Positions 22,698 through 36,248 of a stretch of 64,000 bases of DNA are shown here, piece after piece (the first letter of the stretch is position 1; every line of letters begins with the position of its first letter). A program made the position numbers and the translations under genes. Below the pieces are notes generated by a model. The model was not told where the DNA came from. It was given only the letters and a program-made list of their open reading frames with translations, and made no database searches. Source of the stretch: Sesamum alatum (taxonomy: Eukaryota > Streptophyta > Magnoliopsida > Lamiales > Pedaliaceae); assembly GCA_034509735.1 (NCBI GenBank), contig JACGWO010000010.1:4402001-4466000 (forward strand). Direction: 5' to 3'.

Positions 22698-24092
22698 AGG
22701 AAGTTCATGCAAGTGGGGAGTTTTATGCCAAGTAGTACAAGTTAGTTCTTGAAATGCAGCAGCCAAAGCAATGAGTAATTTACTGTAGAATAGGTAATTT
22801 GTATGCATTGAGCAGAAAAGATGTCGAAATATGTTGAGAATGAAACTGTAATTCTGTATGAACATGTCTAAATATGCCGGTTTTGGTTTCCACCATTCAG
22901 CACAGGATATACCTGTTGCATTGGGATAACACAATACGAGACGAAAATTTAGCAGAAAAAGGATGACTGAGATTTAACTACAGTTCAGGAATGATACATA
23001 CCGATGTTATAGCTGAAAGTTGCATCAAACTGCTTCGCGGTTGAGAGCTATGAAGATCATGAAAGCAAAATCATACAGAAGCAGAAGCTGCAGGTTGGAA
23101 TGCTCGAGGAGTGAAATCGGACGTGTCACCAATGGTATTAGGCACATATAAAGCAATTCCACTGGAGCCTGCCCTGTTTTTACTCTGCAATTTCACAGAT
23201 ATGCAAATAAAGAAGAACGGCTCTAGCATGAGCGCCAGCAAACCGAGAAGATTGAAAACTGAATACAACGAAACGAAAATAAGTAATCCAGGCAGACACA
23301 TATCAATAAACAGAACGATCTCCAAAATACATCCACCGTACGCATATTCTTCATTAAAGTGAAGTAGAACCATTGTGACAAAATCAAGCATGGCAAAGGT
23401 GTTATATTTCCTGCAAACTTATGTACTGCTGATACAAGAGGATAAACATCTGTATAAGCCAAGGACAGAGGAAAGCAAAGGTAAAATATTTCTGTTCATT
23501 TGGTATCAAAATCTAAGAAGAAAAAAGAACAAGGGGAGAGAAAAATGAATTTTACAGCAATCCAACGTTTAGGCCTAGAACCAAAAGAAGGAAATGGCAA
23601 ACAGGATATGCTAGAAACACCTTTAACAGTATGGCAGAAGGTAATAATCTCTCAACCATGATCTTCTTCGTTTTTGTTCTAATACAAAATCCTCTCTAAC
23701 CTTCACATTTCCTTCTCTTGCCCAACTCCTCTTCCACTCATAATCACTGAATCGTGATCTTTTTTATTATTCTAACACAAAATTCTCTCTAAACTTCTCA
23801 TTTCCTTCTCTTCCCCGACTCCTCATCTCCACTGATTTCAAACCAAGTGCTAAAAGTCTGTGTGTGTCTGTAAGCACTTCAAAAGCCCTTAAAATTGTAG
23901 CAGAAGCATCTGATGGAATCAGACGGCCTATGTCAGTGGCCTGCTGTTGTGAAGATCTTTATCTCATTTGTTGACTTCCATATCTTCAGCTTTCCTCCCA
24001 AATTTTTGACTAGCTGTTTACTAGAGCAGTATATATGTGGCAGAATGCATTGTATACAAGTTGAGAGAACAGAGACTGGTGATATTGTTCAG
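22698..24092. other. spacer between SnRK2 relic and FC2, possible small membrane ORF
   Basis: The minus strand at 23391-23071 is open for 106 codons starting ATGCTTGATTTTG. Its product would be very hydrophobic (two or three membrane segments, VLFIDMCLPGLLIFVSLYSV and ALMLEPFFFICISV) with a polar tail. I do not recognise a family. It could be an exon of an unannotated gene or chance. Bases 23661-23840 hold an imperfect ~91-bp tandem duplication (cctctctaac / ctctctaaac with 'catttccttctctt'). Confidence 0.3.
23661..23840. repeat. imperfect tandem duplication, ~91-bp period
   Basis: Two copies of a pyrimidine-rich segment: 'gttctaatacaaaatcctct...catttccttctcttgcccaactcctc' and 'attctaacacaaaattctct...catttccttctcttccccgactcctc'. 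It lies in the 3' flank of the ferrochelatase gene. Confidence 0.65.
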
Positions 24093-27000
24093 TCATCGGA
24101 ACAAGGGCAATATACCCCACTGATGCAAAAAACCTTCTCCTGTGGTCACTTCAAGTACAAGAAGAACGAGCACAGCCAACATGGCTGCTCTTCCATTCCA
24201 TGTTTCAGCACTTTTTGTCCAACCCCATTCCCAAACTACGACAGGAGGAGGTAGCTCCCTACGTTGTGAATCATATGCAGCCAGTAGCTCTTCTACACTG
24301 CCAAGTGGAACTAGAGACTGCAGAAGACATATATGCCTATTAGGTTTTGACAAGACAAGCAGCAGAATGTTAAAGAGACACATAAATTAAATTGGAGAGT
24401 CGAGCAACATCAAATTCTTTTCTTGAGGATCGTTGAGTAGTTAAACTGACAACACGTTGTCTTTCCCAACAGCAAGAGTTAATATATATAAAGCAAAAAA
24501 TTACTGTCAAGTGACAAAACAGTATGTCGTATGGTATCTCTGTGCCATACCGGCGACAGGTGAAGAGAAGGAAACAAAGATGCTCATATGAACTCAAACA
24601 AGCACTTTACTAGTCCATGCCATGCCAAATGTACATATTTATACTTTCACAAATGGTGGAGTATTCAGGAACATATTACTGCACCCCCTTCCCAAAACCA
24701 AAGACCAAATGAGGACAGACATGCAAGAGAAGTAGAACCCAGAATACACACACACACACACACATAAATCTTTGTTACAGCCTTCAGCAATTAAACAACA
24801 AAACAAATTACTAAATTTACTAATAAATTAATAATTGATGCCTATGTTGAACAAAGCAAGTTGAATGTTGCTCCGGTTTATCTTGAACAAGAAATGTAGA
24901 CATTTTAAACAATCCAGTAATGGTGAAAATTGAGTATTCTTAATTACCTGTCGAGCTTCAAGGTTTGAGACAGCCATTGCTCCAACATATGGAAGACTTT
25001 CAATTACTGCATCAGCCAAATCTGAAATGAAAGTAGGTTCACAACCAAGTGCAGGAACACGTCCCCATTGCTCAATGCCAGATTCTAGAGCCAACTCCTT
25101 GTACTCAACATCTATTTCCTCTAATGTTTCAATATGTTCACTAACAAAACTGTGATACAAAGAAGTTGATAGCCAACATGTAAGTAATACAATATATAAT
25201 TGATGCTGCTATATGATGCAGAGGGAGGAAAATTAACCTCTTCTATTCCCCATCCCCACCAAAAAGCAAATGAAAGAAAAGTATCATAAAAAAGACTGTA
25301 TAAATTAATTCAAATTATGGCCAAACTGGTGGCAACAATTGAGTTTTACCTAATTGGGACAGCTAGAAGACGTTTTACTCCTTTTTTTCCAAGCTCAATT
25401 ATTGTCTCATCTGTGTAGGGTTTCAACCATTCTACTGGTCCAACTCTACTCTGTACCAGATCAGCCAACCAAATCAAATTAGAGCAAACAGTACAGTAGA
25501 ACTACCAAAGCATATAGAGGAAAAAGAAATCAGTGAAGTACAAGTAGTAAAGAATGTGAAGTTCACAAATCAAATAATGACATATAGAGAGTACGAAGTT
25601 AATTTGTTGCAATGGTGCCAATGGCAAAGGACGGATATACAGATCAAGTTATCAATGAGTGAAGTTAGCAACACAAGAAAGGAATCTGATTTTTCTAGAG
25701 AACTTTTTATGGTATAATGTATCGTTTGCATTCAACATAAGATCTAACTAGTAGACAAGAAACAATTACAATGCTACAAATAATTGTGTTAAGTTTTGAC
25801 AATTTTGCCAGGTTCAAGAGAAGAGGTCGAGAGAGTAAAGTGGCAGCAAGCAGCGGTAAAGAGAAGGGAAAAGGAGAGAGAAGGAAGGGCAAGAAAATAA
25901 AGAAAAATAGAGAAGTGATGCCAGCATAAAAGAAAAAAAGAAAATCTAAGACAGCAAATGCTGAGGTACATCACATCTACAGAGGATCCTACCAACCAAA
26001 CACCTGATTAAATTACTCTAACCTAGCTGATCAAAAACTATCCCCCAACTTACCAACCCTACAGGATCATATCACCCAAAGCAAATGGGGCCTGACGGTA
26101 GAAGGAAAATACTTTTAACCGGGCACATTTACCAACTTTAGATTAATTGAATTTCCATATCTAGTATTACAAGTGCCAAAGCTAGTAGCAATTTATTTGG
26201 TTCCATTATTGGACATAACATATTCCATGACAGCAATGAGCCATATAACTGTAATGGTAATACGATAAAATTTTTTGGTTTCCATCTTATCTCAACTTCA
26301 ACGGGCTCATATTCCTCAGAGAACCACCACATCAGGCCCAGAGAGAGAGCAACAAAGGTCCTTCGCATGTGCAGAAGAATCCGTGTGATCAAAAGACAGA
26401 TTGTCAATTTTATTCCCAGTTGGCCGCAAACCAACTGATAAGGACTATTTGAGCCCATAGAAAATCATTGTCAACTATCCAAGTGCTACATCAATTTATC
26501 TAATACACAATTATAGATAAATCCATAACATATATTCAAAGTCAAACTTACATTTGTTATAGTAGATGCTCAGAGACTGACTAGTAATATCAGAACCACA
26601 ACGATGCATAAAGACAAGTACATGGGCATTTATAGCTAAATAGGCAAAGATCCATATGTGTAGGATAATGGATCTGGACCAAATTATAAGATCCGAACAT
26701 GGATGCACTAAACAATGAGTAGTTATTTTGGGCAGCAGAAAATAGAGCTCAAGTCATGAGTCAGTGAACCCATGTTGTGCACTACATTCATGACTTACAC
26801 ATGGTAAAATATAATACCTGATAGGCAAGGGTATATCCATTATTTATCCTTCTCCTTTCCAGTTCTTCCATGATCAAGTCCACGCACTCCTCCATCTCAG
26901 CTTTGTATGGATCACCAGCTTCCTCAACATACGCAAGTGGTACCCCGTGAGCACTAAAGAAAATCATCACCTGTGATTAAATAAAAAAAAAATAGTAAAT

Positions 27001-30000
27001 GATGGAGCATTACCATTTAATCTGACCAAATGTTTAGGATTATAGCAAAATATCCTTCAATCATGCGAGCAACTTGTAGGAAATTGCAATAACAATTTAA
27101 GCATTCAGCAAGAAAGAAATATAGAAAATGAAATCTCCATGTTGGAGATTACCTCCTGAGGGGAGTCAAATTTCTCCAACTCCTTTTCAATCAAATCTGC
27201 CATGGCTTTTATATATCCTTCCCGCTGGTACCAGGAAGGAATTACAGTGTGCTGCATGTTGACAAGATATTCATCCTCCCTAATATTCATCAGATTACCA
27301 CATGAACCCAGGTTTTGACAGTCACTACAGACTCCATAATGTAAGTGCTACATATAAACAGATGCACCTGAATATGTTTTCCAGAAGTCGAAGGCTTGAA
27401 CCACTTGTTGAGATTGAAAACTGAGGGTACAGAGGAAGCACAACAAGTTTTGTGATTCCATCTCGTTTGATCTAGGTAAATGAGAAGAAAACAAAACGTA
27501 AAAGTATTAGCAAATTAATTTTTAATAAAGACAGGAAGTTTAGAAGCACTGAATGAGGAAAAGTTGATGACTGAATAGTCCTCTAACTAATACATAGAAA
27601 CAAACAACAGTCCCCTTGTCACAACTTTAGCATCCTCTTTGTAACTTTACATTTGTGAAAAGATATTGACAACAACATGAAATTAACATAAAGCAGTAGT
27701 ACTCAATAAAGTTTCTAGAGACAAACATAAATATTACCAATAATAATTGCTTCAAAAAAGAAATGGACGATCAGGCCAGAAAAGACAAAGCAGCCCTTTA
27801 ATTAGCAACAAAAGAAGCATAAAACAAATATATGAACTACCATAAGAAACAGATTAAGATCCAATGGCAGAGTGCATGATTTGTAACTACTTTTCTACCT
27901 TCTAAAAACTTTGCAATACACAAACTTATGAGAGAAAATGAACTGATAAATCAACTATGTGGAAAAAATTCTTTGTTTTTATTTATCCTCCAAGTTTCAT
28001 GAGAAAACATCATTCCATGATGAATAAGGAGGTGAAGGTCCATGGCCGAAGGCAATCATACAGAGGACTTCAATAAATAAATTGTGCATCAGTACCAGCT
28101 GCTGTAAGAAGTATTGCAAGACACAATGATCATGAGCATTACTGAATAAATTCAGACCACACCGGGAGAGAGAATACCTGTTCAATAGCTTCTTCAGTGA
28201 ATGGATGCCAGTAACGCATTCCAACATACACCTTTGCTGGGACATTCTTGTCGAATAGTGCCTTTCTCAACTCCTCAGCCTAGTGGTTGCAATTGGATCC
28301 AGTTTAATGGAGAGTTTATATAAGAAAAATATCATGAAAACTAACAAATTTATTATTTTCTCCATATCCGTCATATTCCACTGCAGGTTGCAGAATTAAG
28401 GATGTTCAAATGTTGCCAAATAGAAAACAAGTGCTCAGACTCATCAATCAAAAGTTCCATCAAGTTACAAAAGTTGAACAGACGGCTGCTCTAAAAGAAG
28501 AAAAGCAATTAAACCCAATCCCTAAAGCCACAGCAAAATGCTTATATACAACAATATGTAATTCATTTTCACTGCTATCAAATACCAGCCTTTTTTATGT
28601 AATATTCCAAACTTAAATAACATATTACAAAAATGAAAGGTACCAGTTTGATTTTGCAGTGTTTTTATATACTAATGAGAAATCATATTGCAATTGTAGA
28701 ATATCAAAATTGAGATAAAGAGAAACTGTTGGTGACAAGAAAAAATCATGCCTGAGCATCAGTAATACGACGCAGAGGAGAACCACCACCAATTGAAGCA
28801 TATCCTTCTTTGCTCTTCGGCGATCTAACAACAGATATAAATTGTGCCAAAGGCTTTTGAAGAAAGCGAAACAATCTTGGCAGACGAATAATGTCCTACT
28901 TCCCAATATACAAAAAAAGAAAGAAGAAAAAAGAGAACAGTAAACCATCACCATCTTCTACAGGATTTAGCAGTTAAAATAAAAGGAAAAACAAAACCCG
29001 GAGATACTAACTGGATCCGCAAAAAGATTAAACAAGAACGGCTGTACATCATCTAGAGTCTCAGGGCCCCCAAGGTTCAGCAACAATACTCCAATCTTTT
29101 CATTATCAACAAATGCAGTGGCAGGGACTTCTTGAGATCCAGAGGTAACCAGCGCTCCTAATTCTGATGAATGCTTGACAGATCGCTCCGCAAATATAGA
29201 TTGAGTCTTGGACCATCCAAATGAATATCTTGAAACTAGGGATGTTTTCAACAGCTTAGAATGTGCAAAAGCCTCCAATTGCACCCTTAGGCAAGGACAG
29301 ATCCGCTGAGAAGAAAGCTTGGCTCGTGGCTGCAGCCTATGAGAAAAAATTGCAACAATCATCTCGAATCAGATTTACTGTCTCATTGTAAGCAGCAAAC
29401 TAGGACAAAAAAGGTAAAAGCACATCCATTTTTTGGTGCATTCTGCGATAAAAGTTCCACCTTAAATGACCAAGCCTTGACCGTATTCATGAGGTCAGCC
29501 TTTCCAAAGACAAAGTTTGAATGAAATGATGAATTTTATGAGCAACTAAGTCCAAAATGGAATCCACCTACAGGAAACCCTTCCTCCCTCTCAAATCATC
29601 CCTCAAGCCTCAAAACTTAGATGGGAATGCATCTATGACTTAATCTCGCCACTGAATCTCACATCCCAAGTAATATCCTCCAGGAAAACCCAATCAAATC
29701 ATAAGTCTAAATTAATCCCATCCATGGCCCATAAGGAATTCATCCCAAAAAAAAAAAAAAAGGTAAAAAGAAAATGCTAACAAATACACTCACTCTAATT
29801 TCCCCTCCCACCCAACAGCAACCGTAAAACCCTAACTCTTCCCCCTCTCCAAATCAAAAGCGAACTCAAAATCTCTACATAGAACCCCGCCCATTCAAAC
29901 ACGAAGAACCAACAATCAAAAAGCTCCACAGAAGCAAACAACCGATAACCAAGCAAAATTCACTACAAAACACACACATACACGCACAGCTCAACAACAC

Positions 30001-30086
30001 AACAGGAATACGATAACAAATCAAACACAAAAGAAAGCGGCGGGGGCTCACAGAGATGGAGAAGGAGCTTGAATGCGCGCATTCAT
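24093..30086 (-). CDS. FC2: Ferrochelatase-2, plastid
   Basis: Ten exons: 30086-30052, 29336-29012, 28895-28752, 28279-28178, 27471-27368, 27279-27153, 26970-26818, 25450-25350, 25149-24948 and 24317-24093. They total 1518 bases, 505 residues, with every phase consistent. The enzyme inserts ferrous iron into protoporphyrin IX, the last step of haem synthesis, in the chloroplast. A serine-rich transit peptide precedes [21 protein letters not shown]. Family signatures include [23 protein letters not shown], and [18 protein letters not shown] with its catalytic His. The C-terminus carries the light-harvesting-like (CAB) helix [16 protein letters not shown], which separates FC2 from the shorter FC1 (family knowledge). 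The short first exon is inferred: donor CT|gtgagc joins acceptor ctcatag in frame and gives a start beginning [12 protein letters not shown]. An in-frame ATG at 29362 inside that intron is the alternative start. Intron 3 has a GC donor. Confidence 0.95.
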
Positions 30087-30238
30087 TGGCTGGCTCATAT
30101 TTCTTCCCGCAGATAATCTTGATAATTTGTGGCAACAGTGTCTGTCTCCTCAGTGCGAGAGAGAGTAGAAAGAACTTTACTTCTCTTGTCTGCTCAACAA
30201 CAGTGGCTGTGTTTCAATTTTGTGTACTGACACTTGGC

Positions 30239-30244
30239 CACGTG
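30239..30244. promoter_or_regulatory. G-box upstream of FC2
   Basis: CACGTG within ggccacgtgtt, about 155 bases upstream of the inferred FC2 start codon. G-boxes are bound by light-signalling bZIP and bHLH factors and are common in tetrapyrrole gene promoters (established knowledge). Its use here is inference. Confidence 0.45.
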
Positions 30245-30259
30245 TTTCCCGGGTTATCC

Positions 30260-30825
30260 TCTTCTCATGACTTTACCAAAAAATCAAATTAAATAAAATC
30301 TACACATTATTGAACTCAGGACATGGGTTTTTTTTTAAATACACTTTGTCTGAATTATTCGTGACGTAACATTTATTCTTTAAATTATTAAATACAATAA
30401 TTATCACTTAGTTGAATAAAATTGTTGTATCTTATATTTTGAATAATTATATATTCTTGATATATTTTAGTATTGTTTACATAAAATTATCATCAAATTA
30501 TTTTCTTAATTAAATAAAATTTTTAATAAGTGAAAATTTTAAATTAAAATTAGTTTAATAAATTAATATATATACTAGATACACAATAAATATAATATTA
30601 CACCACTTTTAATTTAGATTCTTCATTTATTAGAAATTTTGTTTAGTCGGAAAATAATTTAGTGATGATTTAATGTGCAAAAATACTAAATTATATTGAG
30701 AATAATATAATTATTCAATGTATGAGGGGCAATTTTGTCCAATCAAAATGGTAAGTGTTATATTTATTGATTTATGAGGGTAAATGTTACATCGAGAATA
30801 GTTTAGGATAAAGTGTATTTAACTC
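30260..30825. other. AT-rich spacer upstream of FC2
   Basis: About 80 percent AT with no open frame of note. No feature recognised beyond the G-box region at its edge. Confidence 0.5.
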
Positions 30826-30837
30826 TTTTTTTTTTTT

Positions 30838-31590
30838 TTTTTTTGGTTCATTCAATACAAAATCTCAATTTTAAGACAATATCTTTTGATTTGTCTTAAT
30901 TTTGGTCCCAACATCAAATATTGATGGAAAATGTTAAGTGTCGTTTTGAGAACACATGTGCCTCTCACATGCTCTCATACTCAGCGTATTTGGGAGAAAA
31001 TCAAACACCTCAAAGCCCTAATTTCTTCCCCAATTTTCTTTCATCTATGAAATGCTTGCAAAAAAACATCGTAAGCCCCCCTTTTTTTTATCCGTTTCCA
31101 ATCTTCCATTGAAGAAGCAAGAAAAAGTGGATTTTTACGAGAAGAATGAGCCTTGGGAGCATAGTTTAATGATTTTTTCCCACCCGATTATGGTACATCA
31201 CAACCATAAAATGTTCTTTCCGGATTAATGCTCGTCCATGAGGTTCTTAAAGAAGTTGTCTTACCACAATAACACATGAGAGTTCTATTGTAGAATTCCA
31301 ATCACTTGTTGATTCTATTTTTCCAGAAATGGAAGCGGAATTTGGGCGTCTTTGGAAGAGAGAAAATGATGGATGAATACTGATTTTTTATTTTCCCCTC
31401 TTTTTCTGTCATTTCATGTATTTATTTTCCCATAATACGCATCATGTGAGAGGCACATGCCTCCTCAAACGGAACTTAACATAATCCGTCAATTATTTGA
31501 TGTTGGGACCAAAATTGAGACAAATCAAAAGATATTGTCCTGAAATTGAAATTTTTGTAATGAATGAGACCAAAATTGAACAGGGCCTAA
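30838..31590. mobile_element. Non-autonomous element with ~130-bp terminal inverted repeats
   Basis: Bases 30840-30972 (for example caatatcttttgatttgtct, tggtcccaacatcaaata and atgtgcctctcacatg) recur inverted at about 31443-31585. The roughly 470-bp interior has no transposase. Long inverted repeats of this kind fit a Mutator-like or foldback MITE. The outer boundary is blurred by a T-run at 30828-30844, and I could not read a target duplication. Confidence 0.7.
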
Positions 31591-31671
31591 TATATGGGAC
31601 AAAAAATGAGATTTATCTTACAGTAAAATAAATACACACATCTAGTGGGATATCAATCAACAACATATATC

Positions 31672-31785
31672 TTTGGAGGATAATCTAATAATTTAACCAC
31701 AAGACTTTCTTATGGAAGATTTCGTGTTCGAACCTTAGGTGTGTGCATGTATTGGGTGCGTGGGTATTTAGAAAGATAAATACAT
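31672..31785 (+). mobile_element. SINE-like element, copy 1
   Basis: Contains a Pol III B-box-like GTGTTCGAACCTT and the phrase ACAAGACTTTCTTATGGAAG. About 75 bases, through GGTGTGTGCATGTATTGGGTGCGTG, match the minus strand at 53560-53650. Two dispersed copies with a tRNA-like internal promoter suggest a tRNA-derived SINE (inference). Confidence 0.5.
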
Positions 31786-31799
31786 CAACAACACATATA

Positions 31800-32560
31800 C
31801 TAAAAGTACTTTATTTTAAATTAAAACATTCATTTTATCGTATACTTATAAATTCTCTTTTCATAATTTATCGTTGTTAAAAAATAATAGTTAGAAATTA
31901 AGGTAAATTGAATCACACCTCTTAGAGGGAACAAAAACTTGCACAAATATTTTCTGAAAGAGTTTACTTGTAATTTTACGAATGATAGGAGCACATTACA
32001 GTGAACACACGTACTTTGGTATTTGAAAGTCTGATCATTTAAAATGAAAAATTTAACATGTATAGTTTCATCCAACTATCTTAATAAGGCATGGGGTTGA
32101 GAACTAATTTACACACAACATCAAGCTTAGAACAATTTCTCTACGGTAGGGTACGACTACGGTATATAACGAGTATTTATTGGGTCTGAATCCGAGTGGA
32201 ATAATGCTCGCCTGTTGACAAGCTTAGAACATAGGAAGTAAGATCAGTCAGGCAAAAACCTTTCCAAGAAAATTCAAGCTGAATTTTTCACTATAAGCCT
32301 CAAAGTTTGAGATAGTAATTTCTAGTCAACTTTAAAATACAACTGCAAATCCACCATAAACACTTTCTAATATAACAGTATGTGCCTCTAAAACCACATG
32401 TTTTAAGCTCGAGAATTCGGCTCCGAAATACTACACGCGATCAGCAATCCCAACGCACACCGGTCGAAAATCAGCTCAAGATCTCCACATGAACACCAAA
32501 ACATCCCCAATCAATCCAAAGAACGGGAGAGAAACGTTTTCAGGTAGTGCCTTAGCTCAG
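31800..32560. other. spacer downstream of the TOM1-like gene
   Basis: AT-rich sequence and the probable 3' untranslated region of the TOM1-like gene near 32400-32560. Short open frames show no recognisable domain. Nothing else seen. Confidence 0.4.
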
Positions 32561-35500
32561 TCAGTCACTGAAATCGATGCTTCCACTGTGAGAGCTACTG
32601 GCGTTCCTGCTGTGCAATGAGAGGCCTCTCATGTGGCCATTAAGAGTGGAGGCATCGGCCTTGTTATCCTGGAAGAACTTCTCTCGCTCGACATGTTTGG
32701 CAGGTGGTGGTGGGATTGAAACGGCTGGTTTGGCTGTGTTGGCTGGCTGATTCAATTCCAGAGTTGATGGTCTAATGGGTTCTTGCTTGGGCTCCATATT
32801 TGGTGGTGGTATAGGTTCTCGTTGACGCTCCACAGTTAGTGGCCGTATGAGTGGCCGATGCAACATTTCTCCTGGAACGTGGCGCCCCATCAATTCCCAT
32901 GGTCGATCTATCTGCTCATCTTCGTCTTCAGGACGTACACAGGCTTTTCCTTTTCTTATCCTGGTCAACACAGAAAGTAGCTACATTGGGCAGAAATGCT
33001 TACGAATATAACCACAACCAAATTTTCAGCCGCACCTAGCACCACCTCTAGACAGGATGTGAACTAGAATCACATCAGCAATTACAAAGAAATAGAGCTG
33101 GCATTGAACAACAAGAAGCCACTCTAGAAAATACTTTTTTTCTCAAAGTTGATTAGGTTCCTCCAAAGAAATTGACCGCAGTAGCTCACAATTAATCTTA
33201 TGCATGTTTGTGCGTACCGTCTAAAAAGTTGTTCCTCCTCCTCTTCCTCTTCTTGTTCATGGTTAATGTGATTTGATGTGGACATTGTCCTACCAGCTAG
33301 AAGAGCATCATGGCGTCGTAGCACTCTTTCAAGCTGCTCATTGAGCTCAATTGCTCGTGAAACAACTTTTTCGTCCCTATCAGATTTGGGAAGATTGAAA
33401 CTTCAGTAACATAAAAAGCAGAAACATACAAACTTTTCAAAAACTACTGAAAATCAACAGAATGCATCACATGAATGATCTGACATTAATTGGCCAAAAT
33501 CTTGTAAGTAGAGTAACTTCAGAGATGATAATTATAAAGGTATGCAAGCTGATGTAACTAATGCGGGATAATTTAACTAGAGATGGGGCATCTACAACTG
33601 ATATGCGACAGATAAGTTGTTGCATGGTGCACCCCGCCAATGAGATTATTCCACCGAAACTGAAAGTAACAACTAAAAGGAGCACTTACCGAGAAGTAAC
33701 TGCCAGATGCATTACTCGTTGCTTTTGAAACGAACACTGTTCCACAAGATCTAGCGTAAACTCATCCTTTGCTCCCTGGAAGAATAATAAAAGTTGGACA
33801 GTTACTCAAGATAAACATGAAAATTTGAAGAATCTGGATTGCAGTTAAACTGGAAATCAATCACGAGCTGCATGTCATTTTGAACTGTATAAAACATAAG
33901 GCATCACACTATACCATTTTCTTCCCTTTCCAAACTTGAATTTATGATGTCCATGGCCATTCGCAGCATTTTCAATGATAGATGGCTATCATATATGGGG
34001 CTTTATGCTTATCTATCCTAAATCCATATATGAGACCAAATTCTGCATATTTTCCGTTAGGATGTTGTTTACTGTTGCACTTCTTGCTCATATGTTGAAA
34101 AGACTTATCCCGTATACATAATATATATGCTCACTGGTTGGAAATTGCCTCAGCTCGCAAACATCTAAGGCTTCCTTTCTCCTCTATTACAGCTTCCTGA
34201 TTGATATCATTATCCAACTAATTCATAGATAAATTCAAGTTGCAAAAATGATTTTATCCTTCTGTGTTAGGAGAAGAACAATACGACAAGAGTAAATACC
34301 TCGGGATGCTGGGTATCAATAGTATTAAGGACATCCCTTAGTACCTCCAATGCAGTTCCAGCTTTCTGAAGAATACTGTATCAAATTGGTACTTGATCAA
34401 TACAGGGACGACGAAGAAAACAAAAGAGCAGAATAAAAGGCAACGACGATGCATTTATTTCCTTCAATATGATATATTTGTGAATATTACATAGTACAGT
34501 TCATACCTTGAATCTGAAACATTCTGGGCCTGTGCTTCTGATACATTTCTTTCGCATTGAAGGGTAGTAGATTCCTTGCCAGGTGTACTATTCTCGTTTG
34601 TGTTTGATGTAGAATGAGGTTTTGGGGTGTCATGAGGCCTCTGAGGAAATTGCACTCCTGCACTCTGGAAGAAAGTATTTAATGTTGCCACTTGTTAAAA
34701 ATTTCTAAAAGAAGCACGAATTTGACAAAAAGATATCAGGCGTCCATAACATTAAACACTGGCACTCTGGTCACCTCCAAAATTCTGCACGTTAGTAGCC
34801 AGGAATAATCTTTTCGAAAAATGTACGTCAAAGTACAAAAGCAAGACTCAACCTAAAATCGTGATGGTTATAGTTTCTAAAACTTCACAAAATAGGTTAA
34901 CAAAACAACAGACTTAGCACATTCAAAAGAAAAGCAACATATATTACAACAAAGTGATTTCCAACCTCATCGAGTACTTAGTTTTGATTTCCCTGCATTA
35001 AGTATTCTTGAACTTAGTGAAAATGTATCTGGCTGTACCCGTTGGTTAAATATTCCGAAAAGTGTAATAACGTGGATGACGAACTGAATTATTAACTCTT
35101 GAAGATTCGCTATTCACTTTGGTCGCACTAGAAAAGGGCGAGCCTAACAGGCAAGGACTCAACTGGTATTTGACAATATTAACTCTATTTATGGTTGTAC
35201 GAACATGGTAAGTCACACATTCTTCAACCAATACTCACCACCAATTCATAATATGAAGAATAATATTGGGGGAACCTCCCGGTAGCTCCACCAACAGATG
35301 TCTGAGCAGCATCTAATAGCAGAAATATCTTTTCTCGAACAGGAAGGTCTGACTGTAAGTGAGAAGGGAAAGTTATCAATGTCTTTAATCAGCCACAAAA
35401 AGGAATCAGAATGGTAAATTACTAAATGCCCACCTTTTTCTTAACTATTTTCACAAGTATGGGCAGAACTCCAGTGTCTATAACCTGCTTGTGTACAGGT

Positions 35501-36234
35501 TCTCCAATATTATTCATAAGCATCTCCAGCAACTGTCAAGGCAATGGTTTAAAGCAACCGGAAGAAATCATGCTCTGCTTATGAGCCCAAGAGAAAATCA
35601 TCCAGTGCCAGTAAAAGTAAACACAGGCCAAATTAAGTAGAAATTTAAGTGCTTACCAGTACGGCATAGAGTTGAGTATTCGGGTTTTTGCTTCCCAGGC
35701 GTTTTTTAATAGCTTTTATAACATCTTTAGCTTGTCTGCATAAGCACAAAAAGTACGCTAAAGATGTAGCTTTGACAGCATTAATACACATGATTTCTGT
35801 CTAATCACACGACACCAGTCATATTTATTAGGTAAAAATGCTTCAGATAGAAACATTAATCTTTATACCCTGGTAAGAATTTACTCAAAACTGATCTAAT
35901 TGCCAACATGTAAAACGTGAAAGGATGAAATTCAACTTCTAGTTCTTGAAGGTACCGGAATTTAGCAGTCGCCCATAAAAGACTAAAGAATAATTTAAGA
36001 TCAAGAAAAAACTAAGAAACTTGAAATTTTATATAAAAACCTCCAGCAGAAATATGAAATTAGGACCAGAAAGTACGAAAACAAACCCTAAGAACACTGT
36101 ACTGATAGCATTTGGTAAAGGTAGTAAAGTTACCTGTGATCACGTGCTACTAGTTCACAAATTTCAATGTTCTTGGTCCAGTCCATTTCCGTAAGTTTGT
36201 CGCTAGTGGCCGCACTAACAAGTTCAGAAGCCAT
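32561..36234 (-). CDS. TOL: TOM1-like protein (VHS-GAT, ubiquitin sorting)
   Basis: Nine coding exons: 36234-36134, 35735-35657, 35532-35434, 35352-35239, 34664-34507, 34375-34300, 33775-33690, 33376-33218 and 32960-32561, giving 423 residues. The VHS domain occupies about 1-130 ([17 protein letters not shown], then [18 protein letters not shown] and [20 protein letters not shown]). The GAT domain lies around 185-260 ([37 protein letters not shown]). After an acidic EEEEEEE stretch the tail is proline-rich and ends SIDFSD. Plant TOM1-like proteins act as ESCRT-0-like ubiquitin receptors that send plasma-membrane cargo to the vacuole (family knowledge). The short length fits the TOL1/TOL2 group. 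A leader exon splices into 36248 just before the ATG. Confidence 0.93.
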
Positions 36235-36248
36235 ATTTACGATCCCTT

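Noticed and set aside
22395..22934. 179-codon minus-strand frame
   Set aside because: It is antisense to the C-terminal exon of the SnRK2 relic; the plus-strand reading has clear kinase homology.
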